A stretch of DNA of 48,078 nucleotides from Clostridia bacterium. Its GTDB lineage: Bacteria; Bacillota; Clostridia; Christensenellales; Aristaeellaceae. The notes under the pieces are model-generated. The model worked only from the letters and a program-made list of their open reading frames with translations. It was not told the origin of the DNA and ran no database searches. Position numbers and translations under genes: made by a program. Position 1 is the stretch's first letter, and each line of letters starts with the position of its first letter. Where the stretch lies: positions 1-48,078 of the forward strand of contig JAFZOG010000060.1 of the NCBI GenBank assembly GCA_017550745.1, written 5' to 3'. Shown in pieces: positions 39,655 through 48,078 of the stretch.

Positions 39655-40155
39655 ATGAGCAGCTTTGAGAGCCTTCTTATTGTAGACAAGTTCTATCAGA
39701 CATCGCTGTTTTTCCCGATGCCCACCGTCATCATCAGCACCCTGTGCGAAGGCGGCACGACGAATCCGGGCCCGTATTCCCTGGTGCAGCCGTACTACGT
39801 GGCGGGGAAGGATTATTATGCCACGCTGCTGTGCTGCCGGAATTCCAGCAACACCGCCCAGAACATCCAGCGCAACGGAAGTGCGCGCTGTTTTTTCATT
39901 AACGATGATCCCAAGACATTCAAAGAGGCCGTCAAGCTCTCCTGGCCCGGCGAATATCCTGCGTCTGGCTGTTGGCGGCATGCCTGCGGGCTCGGCCTGT
40001 ATAAAGCTTTTTTGAACGGACAACCGGCCAGCGATAAAGAATTGGCCTCTGGCTTTTGCGCCCATGACTGCCCTGCCGCACCTATGACGTCGCCGCGCAG
40101 TTGCAAATCCAGAGATTTGCTTATTTCCTGGGTATTTAGCTGCTTGTTCGCTTGA
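39655..40155 (+). pseudogene. Flavin reductase-family split-barrel protein, probably truncated
   Basis: Residues 1-98 read as a flavin reductase-like split barrel (MSSFESLLIVDKFYQTSLFF, PYSLVQPYYVAGKDYYATLL, RNSSNTAQNIQRNG), ending at FKEAVKLSWPGE. After that the frame turns into cysteine-rich, atypical sequence (GCWRHACGLGLYKAFLNGQP) and stops at 166 residues, well short of the about 230 usual for this family. A frameshift or replacement at about 39955 is likely. The start ATG follows AAGAGAAGGG. Confidence 0.55.
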
Positions 40156-40194
40156 AAAAAGGGCCGCTGCACTTTTGTTAGTGCAACAGCCCCC
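40154..40194 (-). terminator. Intrinsic terminator of the ABC substrate-binding gene
   Basis: On the minus strand GGGGGCTGTTGCACT pairs with AGTGCAGCGGCCC around AACAAA, followed by six Ts, 13 bases after the stop. Confidence 0.85.
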
Positions 40195-40206
40195 AAAGCG
40201 TAAATA

Positions 40207-41361
40207 TCAGTTGCGATGGGCGATCCAGTAGTCGCGCACATCCTCGATGTTGTTGTAGATGAAGTCAAAATCAATGTCCCACAGCGGAATATCCGCCAGG
40301 GCGATATTGCCTTCGGCCGTGGGGTTTTCGGGACGAACGGACCAGGAACCCAGGGATACCAGGGGCTTATAGCCAGCGCCCAGGCCGTCCTCTCCGCCCA
40401 GCCAGAACTTGATGAACAGTTTGGCCGCGTTGGGATGCTGGCACTCGTTGGCGATGCCTAAGAAATTCAGGGCGGGAATGCCGTTGGCGGGAGTCATGGT
40501 TTCAGGGCCATAGTTGATAGCGTATCCATCGCTGGTCTTGCGCAGCTTTACAGAGGAAGAATAGCCCACGGGCGGATTGGCCTGTCCGGCAGCGCCTACC
40601 AGTTCAATGACCTCATCGGAGCCCTTGGCCATAATGGGATCGTTGGCCAGGAAGCGCTTGATGAATGCGTAGCCGGCGTTGGGCTCGTCGGCGTCCAGCT
40701 CGATGGGCTTGCCGAACACGCGCTCATAATCGGCAGCCATTTCATCGGCGTGCTGCACCATGGCGGTCAGGGGCGCGCAGTAGGCGTCGTTGCCCTGGGC
40801 GTCCTGATAGACTACCTTGCCGCGCCATTCTTCCTTGGTGAGGTCCCACCAGGAGGTGATGGGGCATTCGTTATAGACCTCGGTGTTGTAGAACCAGAGG
40901 TTGAGCTCCACCATCAGGGGCGTAAGGGTCATGTAGCTCTCGGGCACATTGCCGAAGATGGACGCGGGCTGATAGTTGTGCAGCCAGCCTTCACCGAAGA
41001 TTTCAAAGGTGTACTCACCCACCTGCTCCTTGCTGTGCAGGATGTCCACGGTGTGGATGCCGCTTTCGTACTCGGTGATGAACTTGTCCTTCAGGGTGCC
41101 GGAGGAAATGTCGTATACTTCCACTTCGATGCCTGGATAGACCTCTGCGAACGCGTTGGCCACCTTCTGGGTGCGGCTGGAAATGGTGTAGATCACCAGC
41201 TTGCCCTCGGTCTTTGCCTTCTCGTAGAGTTCATCCATAGGCTCGTCCAGATACAGGCCGTTGTCCGCCGCCCATTTTTCCTCCGCGTCGCCGGCCAGCG
41301 CCGTGGCAGTCATGGACAGGATGAGCGCCAGGGACAGGATGAGTGCCAGGGTCTTTTTCAT
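40207..41361 (-). CDS. ABC importer substrate-binding protein, Fe3+/AfuA-like family
   Basis: 384 residues. A signal peptide (1-23, TLALILSLALILSMTATALA) is followed by a type II binding fold: GKLVIYTISSRTQKVANAFA, AEVYPGIEVEVY, and HTVDILHSKEQ. Later motifs WWDLTKEEWRGKVVYQDAQG and GIANECQHPNAAKLFIKF match the Fe3+-type and AfuA-type binding proteins. It has no lipobox cysteine. The tyrosine pair that binds iron in FbpA is not apparent, so a sugar phosphate or other anion is at least as likely. It is the last gene of the isomerase-permease-ATPase-binding protein unit. Confidence 0.87.
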   Translation of the reverse strand: MKKTLALILSLALILSMTATALAGDAEEKWAADNGLYLDEPMDELYEKAKTEGKLVIYTISSRTQKVANAFAEVYPGIEVEVYDISSGTLKDKFITEYESGIHTVDILHSKEQVGEYTFEIFGEGWLHNYQPASIFGNVPESYMTLTPLMVELNLWFYNTEVYNECPITSWWDLTKEEWRGKVVYQDAQGNDAYCAPLTAMVQHADEMAADYERVFGKPIELDADEPNAGYAFIKRFLANDPIMAKGSDEVIELVGAAGQANPPVGYSSSVKLRKTSDGYAINYGPETMTPANGIPALNFLGIANECQHPNAAKLFIKFWLGGEDGLGAGYKPLVSLGSWSVRPENPTAEGNIALADIPLWDIDFDFIYNNIEDVRDYWIAHRN

Positions 41362-41421
41362 GGTTCGTCCTCCTTGTCAAATTTTTTCTATGCTTGTACC
41401 CTTTGCCGGGTATCAATGCCG

Positions 41422-42552
<1,131 letters not shown>

Positions 42553-42555
42553 GGC

Positions 42556-44406
42556 TTAACCTCCCAACCCGCCTGCAATATCGGCGTGGAAAAATTTGTT
42601 GGCAACCCAGTAGAAGAAGAACACCATCACGAACATCACAATGGCCACCGCGCTGGCGGGCTGCTGGAAGCCGCTGGTGGAGTATGTGTAGGCCATGTAG
42701 GGCAGCGTGGCCTGGGATGGAGTCATCAGGATCATGATAAGGTCCAGTTCCTTCATGATGCTGATCAGGATCAGCATGAGGCCGCTCATAAAGCCGTTCT
42801 TGGCCAGGGGGAACACGATGCGCAGGAAGCGGGTCGTAAAATTGGCCCCGGACAGCTGCCCGGCTTCCTCCAGCTCGGTGCTGATTTGCAGCATGTTGCT
42901 GGTGCCCGCGCGGGATGCGAAGGGCAGGTGTTTGACGATGGAAACCAGCACCAGGATGGTGAAGGTACCGTACAGCGAAGGAATCAGCGTCACGTCCAGG
43001 CCGAAGAGATTCACCTTGGTGGGCGTGGCAAACATGGCCAGGTACATCGCGCCGAAGGCGATGGAGGGGATCAGGTAGGGAATAAATACCAGCTGCTCCA
43101 CCAGCTTTCCGCTGCGCAGGTGGCGTCCGCGGCTGTTGATGTAACCCAGCATCTGCCCGAACACTGTGGCGATCATGGAGGTGAGGCCCACCAGCAGCAG
43201 GGTGTTTTTCACGAACATCCAGAACTGGGGCGAGCGGAACACGCCGGGCAGGCCGTCGGAAATATTGGGGTCCGCTTCTCCCAGCCAGTAATGCAGGGTA
43301 AAGTTGGACAGGCCATAATCGCCGGCCTTCAGCATGAAGGTCTGGTATAGCAGGATGACCAGCGGCAGCACGACCGCCACCATCAAAAACAGCGAAAGGA
43401 CGATCACGATGGGCCATTTCCAGCCGCCCAGGGAGAGCAGGGTGCTGCGCCCGCCCTTGCCGCCGATGGTGGCATAGCTTTTGCGGCTGCCGATCAGCTT
43501 TTGGTTGATGAAGATGTTGATGGAGGCCAGTAAGATCAGCACCAGGCTGATGGAAAAGCTGATGCCCTTCTGGCTCTGCACTGTGGAATAAAGCGAGGTG
43601 GAAATGGTGTAGTAGCCCACCTTGAGCCCCAGGAAGGAGGGCACGCCGAAGGTGCCCATGGATTTGGAGAAGGTCAGGATGATGCTGCTGAGGATGGCGG
43701 GCAGCACAAGCGGAAAGGTGATGCGGCGCAGGATCAGGCTCTTGCCCGCGCCTACGATTTCGCCCATCTCCTCCAGTTCGCTGTTGATGCTGCGCAGGGC
43801 GGCGGACACCAGCAGGTAGGCATAGGCGTAATAGTGGATGGACAGGACGATGATGATGGCGACGGGGCCGTAGGCCAGCCAGTCCGGGGACTGTATGCCC
43901 AGATAGCTCAGAAATCCCGCCGCGCCGCCGATCTTCTCATTGCGGAACACGCTCAGCCAGGCCATGGACTTGCACCAGGAAGGCAGCATATAGGGGATGA
44001 TGACGGCCAGGGAGAAGAACTTTTTGCCCGGCAGGTCGGTGCGCACCAACAGCCAGGCAATCAGTGAGCCCATGGTGATGGACAGTGCGCTGGTGGAGAC
44101 GGCGATGATCAGCGAATTGCGCAGCGGCACCCAGAACAGGTTGCGGCTCACGTCGCTGAACAGCAGGCGGTTCCAATAATACAGCGTAAATTCGCCCACG
44201 GTGCCGCCCTTCACGCGGCGCAGATCGGATTTGGCCAGAGTGAACGTGGTCTTGATCATCTCGATCAGCGGCACCACGATCAGGTAGGCCAGCAGCAGCA
44301 CGGCGATGAGCGTGATGATGTTGTACGGGTTGGTGAAAATGTTGCGCAGGCGGTTTTTGAAGCGCCGCTTGCGGGAAAACCCCGGGGTCTGCGCTTTTAC
44401 GGTCAT
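42556..44406 (-). CDS. ABC importer permease, two fused domains (FbpB-like)
   Basis: 616 residues with about twelve membrane helices in two homologous halves. Each half has an EAA-type coupling loop: ELEEMGEIVGAGKSLILRRI in the first and ELEEAGQLSGANFTTRFLRI in the second. Both permease halves in one chain are typical of FbpB, so no partner permease is needed. It starts three bases after the isomerase stop. Confidence 0.92.
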   Translation of the reverse strand: MTVKAQTPGFSRKRRFKNRLRNIFTNPYNIITLIAVLLLAYLIVVPLIEMIKTTFTLAKSDLRRVKGGTVGEFTLYYWNRLLFSDVSRNLFWVPLRNSLIIAVSTSALSITMGSLIAWLLVRTDLPGKKFFSLAVIIPYMLPSWCKSMAWLSVFRNEKIGGAAGFLSYLGIQSPDWLAYGPVAIIIVLSIHYYAYAYLLVSAALRSINSELEEMGEIVGAGKSLILRRITFPLVLPAILSSIILTFSKSMGTFGVPSFLGLKVGYYTISTSLYSTVQSQKGISFSISLVLILLASINIFINQKLIGSRKSYATIGGKGGRSTLLSLGGWKWPIVIVLSLFLMVAVVLPLVILLYQTFMLKAGDYGLSNFTLHYWLGEADPNISDGLPGVFRSPQFWMFVKNTLLLVGLTSMIATVFGQMLGYINSRGRHLRSGKLVEQLVFIPYLIPSIAFGAMYLAMFATPTKVNLFGLDVTLIPSLYGTFTILVLVSIVKHLPFASRAGTSNMLQISTELEEAGQLSGANFTTRFLRIVFPLAKNGFMSGLMLILISIMKELDLIMILMTPSQATLPYMAYTYSTSGFQQPASAVAIVMFVMVFFFYWVANKFFHADIAGGLGG

Positions 44407-44409
44407 ATC

Positions 44410-45303
44410 TCACTGCTCCTTTCCGGTCTGCCGGATCATCTCCCGGCCCAAAGCGTTTAAAAAGCGAAGCATATCGCCGCATACGGCTTCGGGCAGTGGA
44501 CGGGTGGCCTGCTTGATTTCCAGGGAAAAATTGCCCGCATAGCCGATTTCCGCCAGCGTCTTCAGGATGGGCGGCCAGTCAATACTGCCGTAATACGGAA
44601 TCAGGTGCTCGTCCTCCTTGGGCCGGCAATGATTGTCGTGGATATGGGTGCATTTGAGCAGGGAGCCGATCAGCCGGATGGCAGCGGGTTGATTCTGCCC
44701 CGCCACTGCGGCGTGGCCTGTGTCCCAGCACACGCCCACCAGCGGCGTACGGAAACCTTCAGCCAAGTCGATCAGCTCCTCGGCAGTGGAACAATAACGC
44801 CGGTGGCAGCCCGATGCGAAGAGATTTTCAAAGGCGATACCCACGCCCTCCCGCGCGGCTAGATCGATAAAGGGCTGCCAGTAGTTTAGGTTGTAGCGCC
44901 GGGCTTTGTCAAAATCGTAATCCGGGTCGGCATCGAAATCCGCCGCGTGCATCACCAGCCATTCCACGCCCAGGCGGGCTGCCGCACGGATGGAGCGGCG
45001 GATACGCTCGTCGTAGCGTGCGCGGTCAATGGTCATGTCGGTGGATTCCCGCGTGCGATAAACGAAGGAATGGGACTGGCGAAAGGATACGCCCAGCCGA
45101 GCCGCCGTTTCACCCACTGCGTCCGCCCAGCGTTCCCATCCCGGCGCCGCCATGGGAAAGCCGGGCTGCACGTGGGTGGCAAAATTGAGATCAATATAGC
45201 GGAAGCCCGCCCCGCGGCAAAGCTCCATGGCCCGGATCAACCGTTTTTCCGGCAGAACAGCGTCCTGATCGCTCAAAATATCGGACGTAATGGATAAAAA
45301 CAT
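44410..45303 (-). CDS. Sugar phosphate isomerase/epimerase-like TIM barrel
   Basis: 297 residues of the AP-endonuclease 2/xylose-isomerase-like superfamily. Motifs are GFRYIDLN, the metal-site histidine in LVMHAADF, IAFENLF (a metal Glu), VGVCWDTGHA (Asp, His), and HIHDNHC (His), with the last acidic residue in FSLEIK. It is the first gene of the ABC-importer operon, so it probably works on the imported compound, which points to a sugar or sugar phosphate. ATG at 45303 follows AGAGAGGACG; the longer frame adds seven codons. Confidence 0.85.
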   Translation of the reverse strand: MFLSITSDILSDQDAVLPEKRLIRAMELCRGAGFRYIDLNFATHVQPGFPMAAPGWERWADAVGETAARLGVSFRQSHSFVYRTRESTDMTIDRARYDERIRRSIRAAARLGVEWLVMHAADFDADPDYDFDKARRYNLNYWQPFIDLAAREGVGIAFENLFASGCHRRYCSTAEELIDLAEGFRTPLVGVCWDTGHAAVAGQNQPAAIRLIGSLLKCTHIHDNHCRPKEDEHLIPYYGSIDWPPILKTLAEIGYAGNFSLEIKQATRPLPEAVCGDMLRFLNALGREMIRQTGKEQ

Positions 45304-45439
45304 GCTTCGTCCTCTCTTTGCCATCCCTGCGGATCATCGGCCCCCAGGATGCATGAGCTTCATTCGTTTACGGATTTTTCTTTGTTCAATTATATGCTTT
45401 TTTCTCCCGATATGTCAAGCCTTATTCCGCCGGGCGCAG

Positions 45440-45465
45440 AAAAAAACCGCCTCCTGCGGGGCGGT
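45440..45465 (-). terminator. Intrinsic terminator between the two ABC units
   Basis: On the minus strand ACCGCC pairs with GGCGGT around CCGCAGGA, followed by seven Ts. Its stem motif CCTCCTGCG recurs at 45710-45718, so the repeat element appears to have split or duplicated this site. Confidence 0.6.
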
Positions 45466-45625
45466 CAGGCTGTCGAAAAACCCCTGGGATGCATCGAAGG
45501 GCCGCAGCCCTTCGATTATTAATCCGCAGGGGCCGAAGCGCCCGGAAAACCTGTCCTTGGGCCGGTTTTCAGCGTAGGGCGGGCCGGAAGGCCCCGGGCA
45601 GGCAGCTGAAAGCTGCTTCCGCTAT
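45466..45625. repeat. GC-rich multi-hairpin interspersed repeat, copy B
   Basis: It begins CAGGCTGTCGAAAAAC and runs to GCAGCTGAAAGCTGCTTCCG, and matches copy A at 35301 without the 76-base insert. The right terminal repeat is not the same as in copy A; instead a separate long hairpin follows at 45627. Unlike the neighbours it carries no ORF. Confidence 0.75.
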
Positions 45626-45626
45626 C

Positions 45627-45694
45627 CATTTCCGACCGCAAAAATAGGGTTTTCGGCCTCCTTGGGAGGTCGAAAACCCATTTTTGCAGGAAAT
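45627..45694. repeat. Long near-perfect hairpin beside repeat copy B
   Basis: CCATTTCC pairs with GGAAATGG, GCAAAAAT with ATTTTTGC, GGGTTTTCG with CGAAAACCC, and CCTCC with GGAGG around TTG, together about 30 base pairs. It lies 39 bases after the permease stop and could act as a processing or termination hairpin for the upstream minus-strand operon. Confidence 0.65.
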
Positions 45695-45732
45695 GGATGC
45701 CTCACCCCCTCCTGCGAGGCGGTTCCCCCCGG

Positions 45733-47397
45733 TCATACGCTGATATCTCTTCTGCCGGTGAGCTTGAAGAACAGCAGCAGGGACAGCACGCTGGTGACGG
45801 TCAGCACGGTAGAGTAGGCCGCGGCGTTGCCGAAGCAGTCGCGGATGACCTCGGTGTACACCGCCACGGTCAGCGTCTGGGTGCTGGCGCGGTACAGCAT
45901 AATGGAGGAACTGAGCTCGCTGATCACTGTCACCCAGCTCATAATGGCCCCGGAAATGACGCCGGGCATCATCATGGGCAGCATGATCTCCCCAAAGGAG
46001 CGCATCTCGGAAGCGCCCAGGGATACGGCGGCTTCCTCAATGGATGGGCTGATCTGGCTGATGATGGCCGTGCTGGAACGGATGGTGTAGGGCATGCGCC
46101 GCACGGTCAGGGAAACGATGATGATGATGGCTGTGCCGGTCAGGGCCAGTGGCGGCTTGGCGAAGGCGTACAGGAAGCAGATGCCCAGCACCGAGCCGGG
46201 GATGATGTAGGGCAGCATGGTCAGCGTGTCCACGGTGCTGGTGACGACGGACTTCCTGCGCACCGCGAGGTAGGAAATCAGCACCCCCAGCACCACAACC
46301 AGCGCGATGGCGGCCAGGCCGAACAGGTAAGTGTTGGGGATCACGCGGGGATTCTTGGAGAAAATCGTCTCATAGTTGATAAGGGAAAACTCGGTGGTAA
46401 AAATGCCGGGGGTAGATTCCTTGAGGAAGGAGGTGACGATCACGGTGATCTGCGGCAGCAGCGCCGTCAGCACCACCAGGTACACAAACAGGTGGCACAG
46501 AATCTTCGGCCAAAGCCTTTGCTTGCGCGGCAGCATAGGCTTGAGGGCGGACATGGCGTAGCTGTGCCGCCGGGCGATCCAGCGCTGGAGGAAGAAGAAC
46601 ACCAGCGTGATGGCCATGATGATGACGCACAGGGCGGCGGCGAAATAGCTGTCGTTGGTCACTTCACCCATGAACTGGTTGTACAGCACCACGGGGAAGG
46701 TGCGGTAGCCTTCGCCGATCAGCATGGGCGTGCCGAAATCGGAGAACACGCGCATGAATACCAGCAGCGATGAAGCCAGCACCGTGGGCAGCACCAGCGG
46801 CAGGATGATGCCGGTGACGCGCTGGAAGTTGTTGGCCCCCAGGCTTTCCGCGGCTTCGTTCAGGGAATTGTCCAGATTTTGCAGCGCGCCGCTCACATAC
46901 ATATACACCAGCGGGAAGGACTGCAGGGAGAACACCAGCACAATGCCAGCGAACCCGTATATGCCCTGGAACTGGATGCCAAACAGGCTGTTGACGATGC
47001 GGGTGAACAGGCCGTTGCGGCCCAGCAGCTGGATCCAGGCGTAAGCGCCGATGAAGGGCGGCGACAGGTAGCTGACCACGATGCAGATGTTCAGCCATTT
47101 GCTGCCTGCGATTTTGTACTGCCTTGTGATATAGGCGATCACCAGGCCCAGCGTAGCGCTGATCAGCGTGGAAACGATGGTGACGCTGAACGAATTCAGC
47201 AGGGTGTTGGTATAGTATTTCCGGGTAAAGAAGCGGGTGAAGTTTTCCAGGGTGAAGCTGTTGTCCGAGGGGTTCACCACGCTTTTATACAGGATCAGGA
47301 TCAGCGGATAAACCACAAAAATGATGAACAGGGCCAGGATCAGCAGGGCCAGGAACATCCAGACGGGGGAATACCTGCGTTTTCTCATGTCCCTCAC
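45733..47397 (-). CDS. ABC importer permease, two fused domains (second system)
   Basis: 554 residues with about twelve membrane helices in two halves. Coupling loops are LNEAAESLGANNFQRVTGII and IEEAAVSLGASEMRSFGEIM. It is homologous to the permease at 42556 but clearly divergent, so the systems are paralogues rather than a recent duplication. The start overlaps the ATPase gene stop by ATGA. No binding-protein gene lies downstream; it is presumably upstream, outside the window. Confidence 0.92.
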   Translation of the reverse strand: MRDMRKRRYSPVWMFLALLILALFIIFVVYPLILILYKSVVNPSDNSFTLENFTRFFTRKYYTNTLLNSFSVTIVSTLISATLGLVIAYITRQYKIAGSKWLNICIVVSYLSPPFIGAYAWIQLLGRNGLFTRIVNSLFGIQFQGIYGFAGIVLVFSLQSFPLVYMYVSGALQNLDNSLNEAAESLGANNFQRVTGIILPLVLPTVLASSLLVFMRVFSDFGTPMLIGEGYRTFPVVLYNQFMGEVTNDSYFAAALCVIIMAITLVFFFLQRWIARRHSYAMSALKPMLPRKQRLWPKILCHLFVYLVVLTALLPQITVIVTSFLKESTPGIFTTEFSLINYETIFSKNPRVIPNTYLFGLAAIALVVVLGVLISYLAVRRKSVVTSTVDTLTMLPYIIPGSVLGICFLYAFAKPPLALTGTAIIIIVSLTVRRMPYTIRSSTAIISQISPSIEEAAVSLGASEMRSFGEIMLPMMMPGVISGAIMSWVTVISELSSSIMLYRASTQTLTVAVYTEVIRDCFGNAAAYSTVLTVTSVLSLLLFFKLTGRRDISV

Positions 47398-48078
47398 ACC
47401 CCCTCCCGGATCAGGGTGGCCCGGGTTTCGGCGTCAAAGATATTCACCTTGAGGGGCATGATTTCCAGCGTCACGTCGCTGCCGTCCGGGATGATATCGG
47501 TCAGGTCGCTGTTTTCCACCACTTCGATTTCCCGGCCGTTTTTCAGCGTCATGAAGTAATGCTGGGTCATGCCCAGGAACACGCTGCTGTTGACGGTGGC
47601 GGAGATACCGGGCGTGCCGTCGGTGTGGATGATGAATTCTTCCGGCCGCACCGCCACATGCACCTTGCCGTTTACGCCGTCCCGGAGAGTGCTGACCGGC
47701 ACGCGGTAGTTTTCCCCAAAATCCAGCGTATTGCCGCTGCAGTCCGCGTTCAGCAGATTGGAAAGGCCGATAAAGGTGGATACGAATTCGTTGGCGGGAC
47801 GCTGGTAAATATGCTTGGGGGTGCCCACCTGCTGGATCACGCCGCCGTTCATCACGGCGATGCGGTCGGAAATGGCCAGGGCCTCTTCCTGGTCGTGGGT
47901 CACATAGACCGTGGTGATCCCGATCTGGTGCTGGATTTGTTTGATCACGTTGCGCATTTCCACGCGCAGCTTGGCGTCCAGGTTGGACAGCGGTTCGTCC
48001 ATCAGCAGCACTTCGGGCTCGATCACGATGGCGCGGGCCAGGGCCACGCGCTGCTGCTGGCCGCCTGAAAGCTGGGTG
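47394..48078 (-). CDS. ABC importer ATPase (PotA/FbpC type), 5' end outside window
   Basis: The visible 228 residues start inside the signature [14 protein letters not shown] and run through Walker [13 protein letters not shown], the switch histidine in YVTHDQEEA, and a TOBE domain (about 130-228). The Walker A part lies beyond base 48078. It pairs with the fused permease that overlaps it by ATGA. It is paralogous to the ATPase at 41422. Confidence 0.92.
   Translation of the reverse strand, partial: TQLSGGQQQRVALARAIVIEPEVLLMDEPLSNLDAKLRVEMRNVIKQIQHQIGITTVYVTHDQEEALAISDRIAVMNGGVIQQVGTPKHIYQRPANEFVSTFIGLSNLLNADCSGNTLDFGENYRVPVSTLRDGVNGKVHVAVRPEEFIIHTDGTPGISATVNSSVFLGMTQHYFMTLKNGREIEVVENSDLTDIIPDGSDVTLEIMPLKVNIFDAETRATLIREGV

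Noticed and set aside
40207-41361. Iron-specific binding protein (FbpA)
   Set aside because: Family is shared, but the paired tyrosines typical for Fe3+ binding are not evident and the operon holds an isomerase; substrate is left open.

Overview
The window reads as Gram-positive, spore-forming Clostridia. It has the yqfC-yqfD-phoH-pgpH-ybeY-cdd-era order known from Firmicutes, a YabP/YqfC sporulation protein, Firmicutes-type Shine-Dalgarno sites (AGGAGG) and TTGACA/TATAAT-type promoters. The chromosome is GC-rich, which suggests an Oscillospirales or Christensenellales-like gut bacterium. The sequence alone does not settle the genus.

Positions 1 to about 8.9 kb are the right end of an integrative mobilizable or conjugative element, visibly more AT-rich than the rest. 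It holds the C-terminal part of a relaxase, nested palindromes, two ECF sigma/membrane anti-sigma pairs, a decayed histidine kinase with a group II intron 3' remnant between them, a cysteine-rich KTR protein, two XRE regulators, an excisionase and a complete tyrosine integrase. The integrase faces a tRNA-Arg(CCT) gene, and five ATTAGCA heptamers lie at that end. Next to the intact tRNA are three broken copies of the same tRNA, probably recombination scars.

From 9.5 to 16.2 kb, on the minus strand, lies the housekeeping operon yqfC-yqfD-phoH-pgpH-(ybeY::cdd)-era, with YbeY and cytidine deaminase fused and no dgkA. From 16.4 to 21.2 kb is a complete branched-chain amino-acid type ABC transporter (livJ, terminator, livH-livM-livG-livF). 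Then come rplS with a structured leader, a D-Ala-D-Ala carboxypeptidase, and a small protein that joins a GGDEF domain to a C-terminal ribbon-helix-helix DNA-binding segment. That last gene has a palindromic operator array on its own promoter, the most interesting regulatory find here.

From 24.1 to 29.5 kb is a Gld-type ABC operon (ATPase, permease, GldG-like, DUF4340) ending with a zinc-ribbon protein that has an L7/L12-CTD-like segment. From 30 to 35 kb are a secreted GH3-family glycosidase, a serine beta-lactamase-family hydrolase and an Sfp-type phosphopantetheinyl transferase. From 35.7 to 38.8 kb are two tandem M42 aminopeptidases and a discoidin-like protein, then tRNA-Arg(CCG).

From 40.2 kb to the end, on the minus strand, are two paralogous ABC importers of the Fe3+/Afu family (fused double permeases), one in an operon with a sugar-phosphate isomerase-like TIM barrel. 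Two copies of a GC-rich, multi-hairpin interspersed repeat lie at 35.3 and 45.5 kb, and a different palindromic repeat lies at 29.7 kb.
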